In this document: in pieces, positions 15,001-20,636 of the stretch | Numbering within the stretch: position 1 is the first letter of the stretch | Layout: the number at the start of each line of letters is the position of its first letter | Assembly: GCA_030523765.1 (NCBI GenBank) | Contig: JAUNHX010000003.1 | Location: 52,482 to 116,481 of the forward strand | Length of the DNA: 64,000 nt | From: Bacteroidales bacterium | GTDB taxonomy: Bacteria; Bacteroidota; Bacteroidia; Bacteroidales; P3 | Direction of reading: 5' to 3' | Notes under the pieces: model-generated | What the model was told of the DNA's origin: nothing | Seen by the model: the letters and a program-made list of their open reading frames with translations, nothing else | Database searches by the model: none | Position numbers and translations under genes: made by a program

Positions 15001-16195
15001 CACTGCTACCAACGCTGCTGGTTGCGATAGTGTGATTACCCTCAACCTGACTATCAACAGTAGCAGTACTTCGACCGATGTACAGAGCGCTTGCGATAGC
15101 TATGTATGGATGGATGGTAACACCTACACAGCTTCGAACAATACCGCTACTTATACTACTACCAATGCTGCTGGCTGCGACAGTGTGATTACGCTGAACC
15201 TGACCATCAACAACAGTACGGTTTATACCGATGTACAGAGCGCCTGCGATAGCTTTACTTGGATGGATGGTAACACCTATACTCAATCAACCAACTTGGC
15301 TACCTATACCTTGACCAACGCTGCTGGTTGCGATAGTGTGATTACCCTAAATTTGACCATCAACAATTCGGTTCAGACCACTATCGAGGCTACCGCTTGC
15401 GACAGCTATACATGGGATAACGACACCTATACCGAATCGGGCGAGTATGTACATCACTATACTGCTGCAAATAGCTGCGACAGTACGGTGACGCTGCAAC
15501 TCACGGTGAACTATACCACCTATAGCTTCGACACCGTTCAGAGTAGCGGTAGCTTCACCTGGATTGATGGTACTACCTATACCGTTGGCGATACTACGAT
15601 TCTCTACACCATCACCAATGTGGCAGGTTGCGATAGCGTGATGTCGATTCACATCATTGTTATCGAGGATGTGCCTGTACCGCAGATTGTGGCATACAAC
15701 AACCGTGTGTTGATGGTGGTTCGCGAATATGGTGACACTATTGTCGACTATTTGGCTTACCAGTGGTATCGCAATGGTGAACCTATCGAGGGTGCTACTA
15801 GCGACTACTATAACAATGAAGACAACAGTCTCCTCGACGGCTGCTACTATGTAATGGTTCCCATCGACGAACAGTATAGCAGTTGGGTTATGTCGAATAT
15901 CCTATGCTTCGGTGGTGTGGGTATCGACGATGTCGAGAAGGAGGAGGTATCCTTCACTGTGGCTCCCAACCCGGTACTCCGCGGACAGATGATTCGTGTT
16001 GAGGTATCGCTTGATGAGGAACAGCTGAGAGGTGCTCGTCTTGAGGTCTATGACATGCGTGGAGCTATCATGTATCAGCAACCTATGGAGCAGTCTACCG
16101 TATCGTTCAATGTAGCCTTCCCCAGTGGCTCCTACATTGTACGTCTGCGTACTGCCCAGGGTATCGAAACCGTCAAGAGGTTCGTTGTAAAATAA
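2..16195 (+). CDS. Giant T9SS-exported repeat adhesin (5' end outside window)
   Basis: The reading frame is open to the left edge (YYLYVQSACG reads as the end of an Fn3 domain), so the true start lies outside; about 5,397 residues are visible. In order: four alternating choice-of-anchor-J/cleaved-adhesin-like domains (conserved P-C-W near each start) and Fn3 domains (about 80-2930); two degenerate Cys repeats (2935-3280); an Fn3-like domain; an ASPM/HYDIN-like Ig domain (3560-3860); carboxypeptidase-regulatory-like domains near 3865-4140 and 4790-5060; a Cys-rich helical region (5390-6620); further beta domains; about 46 repeats of 51 residues (8380-15660) interrupted by one Listeria-Bacteroides-type repeat; an Ig-like domain; and a type A T9SS sorting domain (from about 15945, APNP...YDMRG...GSYIVRL...KRFVVK). 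Inference: it is exported by T9SS and anchored on the cell surface, probably for adhesion. No protease or glycosidase motif was seen. Confidence 0.9.
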   Translation, partial: YYLYVQSACGEENSTWIMAPFATLCEYTQVPYECSFEDGLPSCWWKVNTYGTDSEHIYIYSSTNNAHQGSHYLYGYSYMKNLCLALPPFENLSNLQMTFYLRGTYPMYDSICVGVMEDTNFVRVEKLEFSNVYPTNAYKVSFANYTGTGHRPTFKAYEQSSNGYLYLDDIRVETIPICGEPINVTAEATTDSTALVQWDIDTSVAVWNLKYVDSGSTDTVYVNNVDTCRALLGQLADNSTFYVYVQSVCSDQNTTRWIMSTFTTPCALRTVPFVETFESYSNNKIPGCWTTSGMSSYMRTSNSYVHNGNRALEVISYGGSNDAILPEFADINTLMMTFYARTAGSNSDSIQVGVMESGVMVPLQTFTLEDFYQEDPFLVSFADYTGTGSHPCIRLFRSSGYGYAYIDDITIDVIPDCMPVRNISLDFVDGSSAELSWNAGGQESAWNVKYVADGATDTTSLQVQTAHLELSNLQPSQTYHVMIQAACGNILAEWNSKTFTTTCDYTSVPYSNDFESCSSMPECWNEYGLSTYTQSQRLSSSSMSHDGNYSMKVYTSYDSMLLALPPFEELSALQMRFYLRNYYSGIDSIEVGALEGNRFIPIDTITVTNAYTADPFVVSFENYTGTGVRPAFRGRNINMVLDDLIIEPVNHCPFVTGITAETNFEREATISWTAGGEESSWNVKYVQKGATDTIGATVTTQTAVLTNLTAASTYYVYVQANCSESESSIWNQLEFEVPCEYVELPYQQGFEDSYEMPACWDIYSSTNSTYAQVYSYTSYAHNSSRSLRLSNSTDYVTLPAFGSVSSLRLSLYARLSTSNTQQLVVGVMEGGFFMPVDTVAITPSYPTDPYVVTFGTYAGTGERIALKGLNSNYIYVDDILVEDTSACHLVTGLTDTAVTASTAAIVWNTDASASAWQMKYVANGGAATDTVVMDNTTTPSVLLDGLTPNTIYHFYVRIDCGNEGTGTWRKLTFTTDTCIGSQIVLDTTICQGNEVVFANHTYHYTGTYNHAFVSQVDGCDSLMQLNLTVNPSYFTMMYDTVCHGETYIENGFNLATDTLEGTLMRDSLFFQTAAGCDSTIALRLRVAPTELGDFTYITPVFNQLITSYPVVFNWTGVEGATHYDIYLWSADSEQPATPMLSGLTSTYVSVPVLTNNTTYYWRLRAYNECAEKWSAVRNMTVEVEPALTTRYASLDFGEVELNSSRNRYMSVSGTALTDTIQMEIIGADASAFSYSRYSSFDSLTGGGITVTFHPTQLQENYEAAMVFTSGTLTDTTVLTGGLANYITYTAVVDEDIYSATDSIEITGTVINALNQAEANHAVEVYVDVLGYRRTFTTTSDANGAYSLYFVPNSSEAGYYTLGAGKPGVTNNTVMDVFNIPGMSLVSSTPPTWLIEKDDTIQGSIAINNRSNIPINNITVSYESLPDGAEISFDNLSIAGLSQGQLQYTVTGHQVSDGNYYIPINFVATATDGTKLNFSAWYYCQPQTSELIVQPQELVASVNRGSAKAVSLKLVNTGNTETGNLSFQMPNVDWMYPLVDESQTINVAVGDTAAISMYIHFDADAPLTQYTGSFVINVPNGDNVTVPYTISTVSDTVGDLVVKVADDYTYNTNNGNGPYLQGARVVMRDYYSLDTVMADTTNANGEVSWENIPEGYYRLYVSAQRHSQETRIIEISAAATNTQNIFLTYQAVSYEWVVERTEIEDHYELSLTAVFETNVPAPTLVIEAPTEVAPPDQGDSTVFNIVVTNYGLISAYNFSLTVPTSEEFTFTPLFDHIDTMEALHAYIIPCVVRPTSSYTSSTANTCNFYFSGIGFYYCNKGPEGYEWKQLYCSDNMKLTGISCPTSTVVPTTYYHTAVTGGGYVPCSYWCNGGSGVGGTVNYVEQPVITTEEECENICVNTYQEAAANAISAYGSCGAQLAAKAAIGGAIAQGEISNCLNDYVGTTASADRTQNWVEDALNSLTYINTTVGEAMRLSNSISDAMVNMGNTFAMLDTVTPSCEVAYTMGAQLLELLPSASMQSWLSAGTGYLDDTYGCVDYHLDHRADAAPNADKLTASISANAMINQYYNYADDMLELIGQLYAEEEWGTMDAATLSTFVSTMDSVVSTQQLTISAEGKTYLLNHNANISSATIEAFVDRWNRSLGYWCQGWYTKSQVTAGNDTNFVELNSTKLQEISTSVAYMYDHGYVSPYQMCLYPIYHFDSLMLASPHKAVCARVTVKFTQRVAMTREAFDGTLTIFNGSDTNMTQVQVNFVVKDAQGVDKSDLFQINTLSLDKIGSITNGTINRENEATIKMRFIPERDAAPTEPVVYYFGGSFSYYDLTTGSTVSYDFVPVDITVNPSPNLEVDYFLQRYILGDDALTTNKVEPSEPATLAMRFSNIGYGAATGVTVESMQPEITENENGLAIDFQMIGSLQNGNDVALGLTNINLGDIAPSTSTTAEWLFTSSLLGRFTPLSTNIIHNDSYGNPDLSLITSLRAHQLIHLVTAYGSQADGRNDFLVNDVSDVDDYPDSLYYSQGGRTAVSLVTEDTIDVQLSDQDSVVHLTMTPTAVGWNYVRTEDPGDGQYEIVRCVRDDGQEIPLTNVWLTFVDLMQESDPVYVNRMHLVDTIALLGPDVGYNITFRLKPGLLEVSSIENLPSSPIDTMLTEFDVVFNKPLRDSTFTYEDMTLKCNNGENLMDSHVTITQMDDTRYRVTLNNVNHYAGLYVITVNSNNIIDLNGYAGHDGKQGDWTQTQASVPTFYTNIYDTICQYETYTDYGFNADTTGTYTQSFSLTSGFDSVVNLYLTVLPVSHSVDVQTACDSYTWRNSEIYTVSNNNDSVVLVAANGCDSVITLNLTLGYSSAVTDVQVACDSMTWIDGVQYTASNNTATHTLTTVAGCDSVITLNLTMNYSTASTDVQTVCDSYTWMDATEYTASNNTATYTTTNAAGCDSVITLNLTIHNSTASTDVQTSCDSYTWINGETYTASNNTATDTLTNVAGCDSVITLNLTVNYSNTGLDVQTACDSYTWIDGNTYTEDVSPNDNVTFTLTNVAGCDSVVTLNLTMNHSNTGTDVQTACDSYTWIDGLEYTASNNTATYTLTNEAGCDSVVTLNLTVNYSTTSTDVQTACDSYMWRNQETYTASVDTATFTLTNAAGCDSVITLNLTINYSTSYTDVQTACDSYTWINGETYTEAPAAYAPTDTLVNAAGCDSVITLNLTVNYSNTGIDEHTACDSYTWIDGNTYTEDVSPNDNVTFTLTNVAGCDSVVTLHLTMNHSNTGIDVQTACDSYTWIDGNEYTASNNTATYTLTNEVGCDSVVTLNLTVNYSTASTDVQTACDSFTWMEGVEYTASNNTATHTMTNAAGCDSVMTLNLTINYSTNYTDVQTACDSYTWINGETYTEAPAAYAPTHTLVNAAGCDSVVTLNLTMNYSNTGTDVQTACDSYTWIDGLEYTASNNTAIYTLTNAAGCDSVVTINLTINNSSASTDVQTACDSYTWIDGNEYTSSNNTATYTTTNAAGCDSVVTLNLTINNSNASTDIQTACDSYTWINGETYTASNNTATYTTTNVAGCDSVITLNLTVNYSNTGTDVQTACDSYTWIDGITYTEAPATYAPTYTLTNAAGCDSVVTLNLTMNYSSTGIDVQSACDSYTWIDGVTYTSDNNSATYTLTNAVGCDSVVTLNLTMGAARYGTDVQTACDSYTWIDGNEYTASNSTATYTTTNAAGCDSVITLNLTINNSSTATDVQTACDSYTWMDGNEYTASNNTATYTTTNAAGCDSVITLNLTINNSSVATDVQTACDSYTWMDGNEYTASNNTATYTTTNAAGCDSVITLNLTINNSSVATDVQTACDSYTWMDGNEYTASNNTATYTTTNAAGCDSVITLNLTINNSNTATDVQTACDSYTWMDGNEYTTSNNTATYTTTNAAGCDSVITLNLTINNSNTATDVQTACDSYTWMDGNEYTASNSTATYTTTNAAGCDSVITLNLTINNSSSSTQTVVACDSYTWVNGLTYNESTNTPMLTMYDSHGCDSVVTLNLTIGHATSGVDVRTACDSFTWIDGVTYTENNTTATYTLTNTNGCDSTVTLNLTIGNVANVVDEQSACESYTWIDGITYTASNSTATFTMPGSDNCDSIITLHLTINHSNTGVDTRSSCESLLWIDGNEYTASNNTATYTLTNAAGCDSVVTLQFTFLESSIATDVQSACDSYIWIDGNEYTASNNTATYTTTNAAGCDSVITLNLTINNSSAATDVQSACDSYTWMDGNEYTASNNTATYTTTNAAGCDSVITLNLTINSSSTAIDEVIACDSHIWIDGNEYTASNNTATYTITNAAGCDSVITLNLTINNSSVAIEEVIACDSFTWKDGNEYTASNNTATYTISNAVGCDSVTTLNLTINNSNTATDVQSACDSYIWIDGITYTASNNTATYTTINTAGCDSVITLNLTINNSSTATDVQSACDSYTWINGLTYTASINTATITTTNAAGCDSVITLNLTINSSSVATDVQSACDSYTWIDGNEYTASNSTATYIITNAAGCDSVITLNLTINSSSTAIDEVTACDNYTWIDGVTYTASNNTATYTITNAAGCDSVITLNLTINNSNSATDVQNACDSFTWIDGVTYTASNNTATYSTTNAAGCDSVITLNLTINNSNSATDVQSACDSYTWIDGITYTASNNTATYILTNAAGCDSVITLNLTINSSSTATDVQTVCDSYTWIDGITYTASNNTATYTLTNAAGCDSVITLNLTILPNYTISFNANGGNGSMNSLTVCSGQSVQLSANSFTYTGYNFTGWATSANGQVVYSDVDVITPTANMTLYAVWEAACNNIVTTATATACDSYSWRGNTYVVSGTYNDTVANAIDGGCDSIYQLVLTINNSTVSTFTHSDCGSYTWIDGNTYTASTNTPTYTFTNTVGCDSVVTLHLTINFNSATLYQHTACDSYTWHGTTYTASTNGAIYTTTNAAGCDSVVTMNLTINYSDASTDVQSACDSYTWHGTTYTTSTNSATYTATNAAGCDSVITLNLTINSSSTSTDVQSACDSYVWMDGNTYTASNNTATYTTTNAAGCDSVITLNLTINNSTVYTDVQSACDSFTWMDGNTYTQSTNLATYTLTNAAGCDSVITLNLTINNSVQTTIEATACDSYTWDNDTYTESGEYVHHYTAANSCDSTVTLQLTVNYTTYSFDTVQSSGSFTWIDGTTYTVGDTTILYTITNVAGCDSVMSIHIIVIEDVPVPQIVAYNNRVLMVVREYGDTIVDYLAYQWYRNGEPIEGATSDYYNNEDNSLLDGCYYVMVPIDEQYSSWVMSNILCFGGVGIDDVEKEEVSFTVAPNPVLRGQMIRVEVSLDEEQLRGARLEVYDMRGAIMYQQPMEQSTVSFNVAFPSGSYIVRLRTAQGIETVKRFVVK
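8380..15660 (+). repeat. Tandem array of about 46 repeats of 153 bp (51 aa)
   Basis: The core unit reads TDVQTACDSYTWIDGNEYTA, then SNNTATYTTTNAAGCDSVIT, then LNLTINNS plus three variable residues. I counted 46 units by eye. Almost every unit has two cysteines about 28 residues apart, so an intra-unit disulfide is plausible. Exact spacing is 153 bp where measured (11331 to 11484). Some units are 53-54 residues because of variant loops (EDVSPNDN, EAPAAYAPT). Units 18-23 (about 11020-11940) are nearly identical in DNA, pointing to recent duplication or gene conversion. Confidence 0.92.
14222..14455 (+). other. Listeria-Bacteroides-type repeat domain inside the array
   Basis: Between repeat units 38 and 39 the protein switches to a module reading YTISFNANGGNGSMN ... 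YTGYNFTGWAT ... NMTLYAVWEA. The GY-FTGW and LYA-W signature is that of the Flg_new/Listeria-Bacteroides repeat (InlB B-repeat-like beta-grasp fold), a common spacer in surface proteins. The Cys repeats resume immediately after it in a more divergent form. Confidence 0.8.
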
Positions 16196-16232
16196 TCGAT
16201 CTGTTATCCCTGCTTGAGGGAACTCTATGCAT

Positions 16233-16264
16233 AGCCCCTGCCAATCATGGTAAGGGGCTTTTTT
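16233..16264 (+). terminator. Rho-independent terminator after the adhesin
   Basis: AGCCCCT and AGGGGCT form a 7-bp stem with a loop that can pair further (CCA/TGG), followed by six T. It lies about 40 bases after the adhesin stop codon. Confidence 0.8.
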
Positions 16265-16663
16265 AGTGCTACTTAATACAAAAAACGACATCAAATGACG
16301 GTACTGATATGTCGGTGATAAATACATTGATGTATATCGTATACCTTGTAAAATTATTAGAAATTAGTAATTAGAATTTAGTACCTTCCCCCTATATGAG
16401 GTGGGGAGTGTTGTGTTCATTCATTATACGATAATACTACTTTAATATTATGTTTTTATAATATATATATTATAAAACTATGTGATCACGAAAACACTTT
16501 TCTCATTCATCTTTCTTACAACATATCCTTACCCTACTAAATTCTAATTTAACTTCTAAATTTCTAATTTTTTTTACAACCCATACAAAGGTTTCCTATT
16601 ATCATTTCTCCTTTTATGCAGTGGTTCTTTTCATCATCTCAAGATATATATTCCCCTGTCGTG

Positions 16664-16754
16664 GAGAGTGATATCTCCGTAAATCGAAGAGTAATATCTC
16701 CGTGTTGCGAAGAGTAATATCTCCGCATATCGAAGAGTAATATCTCCGTGCGGT
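16664..16754. repeat. Four 23-bp direct repeats
   Basis: The unit GAAGAGTAATATCTCCG plus six variable bases occurs at 16686, 16709 and 16732, with a 22-base diverged copy (GAGAGTGATATCTCCG) at 16664. The core AGTAATATCTCCG is unchanged in three copies. Location: about 250-340 bases before groES. Confidence 0.85.
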
Positions 16755-16873
16755 AGACATATATATGGTATATCATATTTATATTTATACGATGGATCGT
16801 TGTTGGTAGAGTTGAAGAGATGCTTAAGTTGCATACAGCAAGGGTAGGGGATATGGCAACTCTGACACTGAAC

Positions 16874-16888
16874 GTGACAAATTGTCAC
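16874..16888. promoter_or_regulatory. Perfect palindrome, candidate operator upstream of groES
   Basis: GTGACAAATTGTCAC has two 7-base arms around one central A, 118 bases before the groES start. The form suggests a dimeric regulator site. The half-site GTGA/TCAC resembles CRP/FNR-type sites, but the spacer is 7 instead of 6, so the identity of the regulator is unknown. Confidence 0.4.
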
Positions 16889-17005
16889 AACATCTCTTTC
16901 CTCATTCGATTTGGCACAGTAATGGATTAGGAGGTGGCGTACGATCAAAAAAGAATGGTCAATAAAGAATTTGAAAAGTAAAACAAAAAATAAAAATTAA
17001 GAACT

Positions 17006-17275
17006 ATGAAGATTCAACCTTTAGCAGACAGAGTGCTGATTCAGCCCGCCGAGGCCGAGCAGAAAACCGCTTCCGGTATTATTATCCCCGACACCGCAAA
17101 AGAGAAACCCCAACGCGGTAAAGTCGTTGCAGTAGGCAAAGGCACCAAGGATGTAGAGATGACCGTTAAGGTGGGCGACGAAGTGCTGTATGGCAAATAC
17201 AGTGGTACTGAGATCAACCTTGATGGCACCGTATATATGATCATGAAAGAGAGCGATATCTACGCTATTATCTAA
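17006..17275 (+). CDS. groES: Co-chaperonin GroES
   Basis: 89 residues, close to the usual GroES length of 90-100. It begins [14 protein letters not shown] and contains the mobile-loop region ending [13 protein letters not shown] and the core [14 protein letters not shown]. GroES forms the heptameric lid of the GroEL folding chamber in the cytoplasm. The ATG at 17006 is the only sensible start. groEL follows 51 bases later in the same direction, so the two are almost certainly one operon. The long upstream region with repeats and a palindrome is the likely place of regulation. Confidence 0.98.
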   Translation: MKIQPLADRVLIQPAEAEQKTASGIIIPDTAKEKPQRGKVVAVGKGTKDVEMTVKVGDEVLYGKYSGTEINLDGTVYMIMKESDIYAII

Positions 17276-17323
17276 TCTTGAGATCGCTCAATAAAAATCA
17301 TTTTCAATTTTTAAAAGACATAA

Positions 17324-18964
<1,641 letters not shown>

Positions 18965-18993
18965 GCCGATCATCTGCACAAGACGATTATATA

Positions 18994-19026
18994 GAGGCGG
19001 CTGCCAAAAGCAACCGCCTCTTTTTT
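18994..19026 (+). terminator. Terminator after groEL
   Basis: GAGGCGG pairs with CCGCCTC, with an inner TGC/GCA extension, followed by six T. It starts 30 bases after the groEL stop. Confidence 0.92.
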
Positions 19027-19080
19027 AGTTATAAAACATGGTTTGGAGGATTATTTACGGCCTTATGTTGAAAAGTTCGT

Positions 19081-19120
19081 ATGCGGATGAGTGCCGCATC
19101 AATTATTTTATGTAATTTTG
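19081..19120 (+). promoter_or_regulatory. Promoter -7 element with upstream dyad
   Basis: TAATTTTG at 19113-19120 fits the Bacteroidota -7 consensus TAnnTTTG, 22 bases before the start at 19142. No good TTTG -33 box is seen at the proper distance; instead there is an inverted repeat, ATGCGG (19081-19086) and CCGCAT (19094-19099), where the -33 box would be. This could be an operator or activator site. Confidence 0.45.
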
Positions 19121-19141
19121 CATCTCGAAAAATTGTTGCCT

Positions 19142-20605
19142 ATGAAACGCGCTGTTGCTCTTGTTATTGCCTGTCTGTGTTTGCTCAATGTTGCTGTGGC
19201 ACAGAAGAATATCACCATCAAAGGTACCTCCGAAAATGCTGTCGGAAAGACGGTAGAGTTGTATCAGTATTCTGATAAAATATCTTGTTTCGAGGTATTG
19301 GTAGATAAAGTGGTGATCGACGAGAATCAACAATTTGAACTGCAGTGCTACGCCAACTATCCGATGTTGGTGTTTTTGCAAATAGACAACTATACCCAGT
19401 CGTTCTATGTCGAACCAGCACGCGAATATCGTATCAATATCCCTACGTTCGATTGGAGTCGTGACGAGAAGGAGGTTGGTTTTTCAAACGAGATGGCACT
19501 CCCCGTAGAATTCCTCAATCTGCCTGCCAACGATATCAATATCCTTACCAACCGATTTGATGCTGCGGTGGCTCGCTATTTGGAGGAGCACCGTGCGATG
19601 TTCGACTATCGCTATCGTCCTCAGAAACGTTATTTCGACAGTCTTGAGGTCTATGTTAACAAGCAATGTCCCGACGTGGAGGGTTGCACCTTTTTTAACC
19701 GTTATAAAGTCTATCAGTTAGCAGAACTGAAGTTGAACATGAAATTCGATACACGACGCAACATTTTCCGTCATTATATTCAGGGTCAGCCAGTGCTGGT
19801 CAACGATGAAAACTATATGTCGTTGTTCGTGGCGCTTTATTCCAATGCTATCTCTAAAGGAACCAAAGATATCTCCGTTTATCGTTTAGCTCATTGGGTG
19901 TACAATATGGATCTAAACACCTTCATCGACTCGATTGGTGTCGATCCACTGTTGCGCCATGAGCAGGTTCGCGAATTGGCTGCACTGCTAGCGTTGAAAG
20001 AGGCCTACTATAACTTCCGTTATTACGATAGCGAGAGTGTTGTGAAGATGGTAGAACGCATTGCCGAACGTACCAAATTCAACGAACATAAGCCCATAGC
20101 ACGCAACCTTGTGGAGATGTTCCATCGTTCGGAAGGTGATGGTGAGGTACCCAATTATGTGCTTCCCACCGTCGATAAGGAGAATTTCGACCTTGAATCG
20201 CTGCGTGGCAAATGGGTTTATATGGCTTTTGTCCGTGTGGGCGATCCCGTTTCGAAGAGCGAGTTGGAGACGATGGCTCATTTCAAAGAGCAGGTGTATC
20301 AGAGTAACGATAGTGTGGCGTTTGTGACGATCGATTGCGACCGTGAGTTTCAGAAGATGTACCATTTCTTGAAGAACTCCAAGCATGGCGATCGTTTCGA
20401 CTGGACGTGGCTCCATTTCAATGGCAACTACGATTTGCTTAACCAGTTCCGCGTAGTCTCTTACCCAACCTTTGTCCTTATCAATCCCAATGGGGAGCAA
20501 CAGTATGATATCACTCCCGCCCCCAGCTCGGGGTTCTTCCTCAATACCCCGTGGAGTAGACATACGCCGCAGAGTGACGATAGCAATCCGCTATTCCGTT
20601 ACTAA
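19142..20605 (+). CDS. Secreted thioredoxin-fold protein without CXXC
   Basis: 487 residues from the ATG at 19142. I chose this start over an upstream frame extension because MKRAVALVIACLCLLNVAVAQ is a clean signal peptide and the TAATTTTG promoter lies just before it. The N-terminal half has a beta-rich domain like the DUF4369/TlpA-associated domains of Bacteroidota; the C-terminal third (from about residue 350: LRGKWVYMAFVRVGD ... VAFVTIDCDREF ... VVSYPTFVLINPNG) is a thioredoxin/TlpA fold with the cis-Pro loop. The position of the catalytic CXXC reads VGDPVSKSE, with no cysteine, so disulfide exchange is not expected. It may act as a periplasmic binding or structural protein. argS follows 31 bases later. 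Confidence 0.75.
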   Translation: MKRAVALVIACLCLLNVAVAQKNITIKGTSENAVGKTVELYQYSDKISCFEVLVDKVVIDENQQFELQCYANYPMLVFLQIDNYTQSFYVEPAREYRINIPTFDWSRDEKEVGFSNEMALPVEFLNLPANDINILTNRFDAAVARYLEEHRAMFDYRYRPQKRYFDSLEVYVNKQCPDVEGCTFFNRYKVYQLAELKLNMKFDTRRNIFRHYIQGQPVLVNDENYMSLFVALYSNAISKGTKDISVYRLAHWVYNMDLNTFIDSIGVDPLLRHEQVRELAALLALKEAYYNFRYYDSESVVKMVERIAERTKFNEHKPIARNLVEMFHRSEGDGEVPNYVLPTVDKENFDLESLRGKWVYMAFVRVGDPVSKSELETMAHFKEQVYQSNDSVAFVTIDCDREFQKMYHFLKNSKHGDRFDWTWLHFNGNYDLLNQFRVVSYPTFVLINPNGEQQYDITPAPSSGFFLNTPWSRHTPQSDDSNPLFRY

Positions 20606-20636
20606 TCTTTTTAAACAGAAAAAACAATAAGTAATC

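Larger units (their letters stand above)
16265..17005. other. Long non-coding region upstream of groES
   Basis: About 740 bases without a convincing gene. The first part is very AT-rich. From 16664 it holds four 23-bp direct repeats, then an inverted pair AGAGTTG/CAACTCT (about 16808-16814 and 16857-16863) and a palindrome at 16874-16888. A reverse open frame of 104 codons here has low-complexity content, and its repeats shift frame because 23 is not a multiple of three, so I do not call it a gene. I see no CIRCE element and no clear TAnnTTTG promoter directly before groES. Confidence 0.6.

Noticed and set aside
8380..15660. CRISPR array as an explanation for the regular repeats
   Set aside because: The period is 153 bp with no unique spacers, and the repeats are coding throughout in one frame.
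16664..16754. CRISPR array as an explanation for the 23-bp repeats
   Set aside because: The repeats are directly tandem with only six variable bases between cores, so there are no spacers of 30 or more bases, and no cas genes are present.
16634..16948. Reverse open frame of 104 codons in the groES upstream region
   Set aside because: It covers the 23-bp repeats, which change frame from copy to copy, and the protein shows no domain; the region is better read as regulatory.
19091..19141. Upstream extension of the thioredoxin-like gene
   Set aside because: The added residues destroy the signal peptide and overlap the TAATTTTG promoter element; the ATG at 19142 is the better start.
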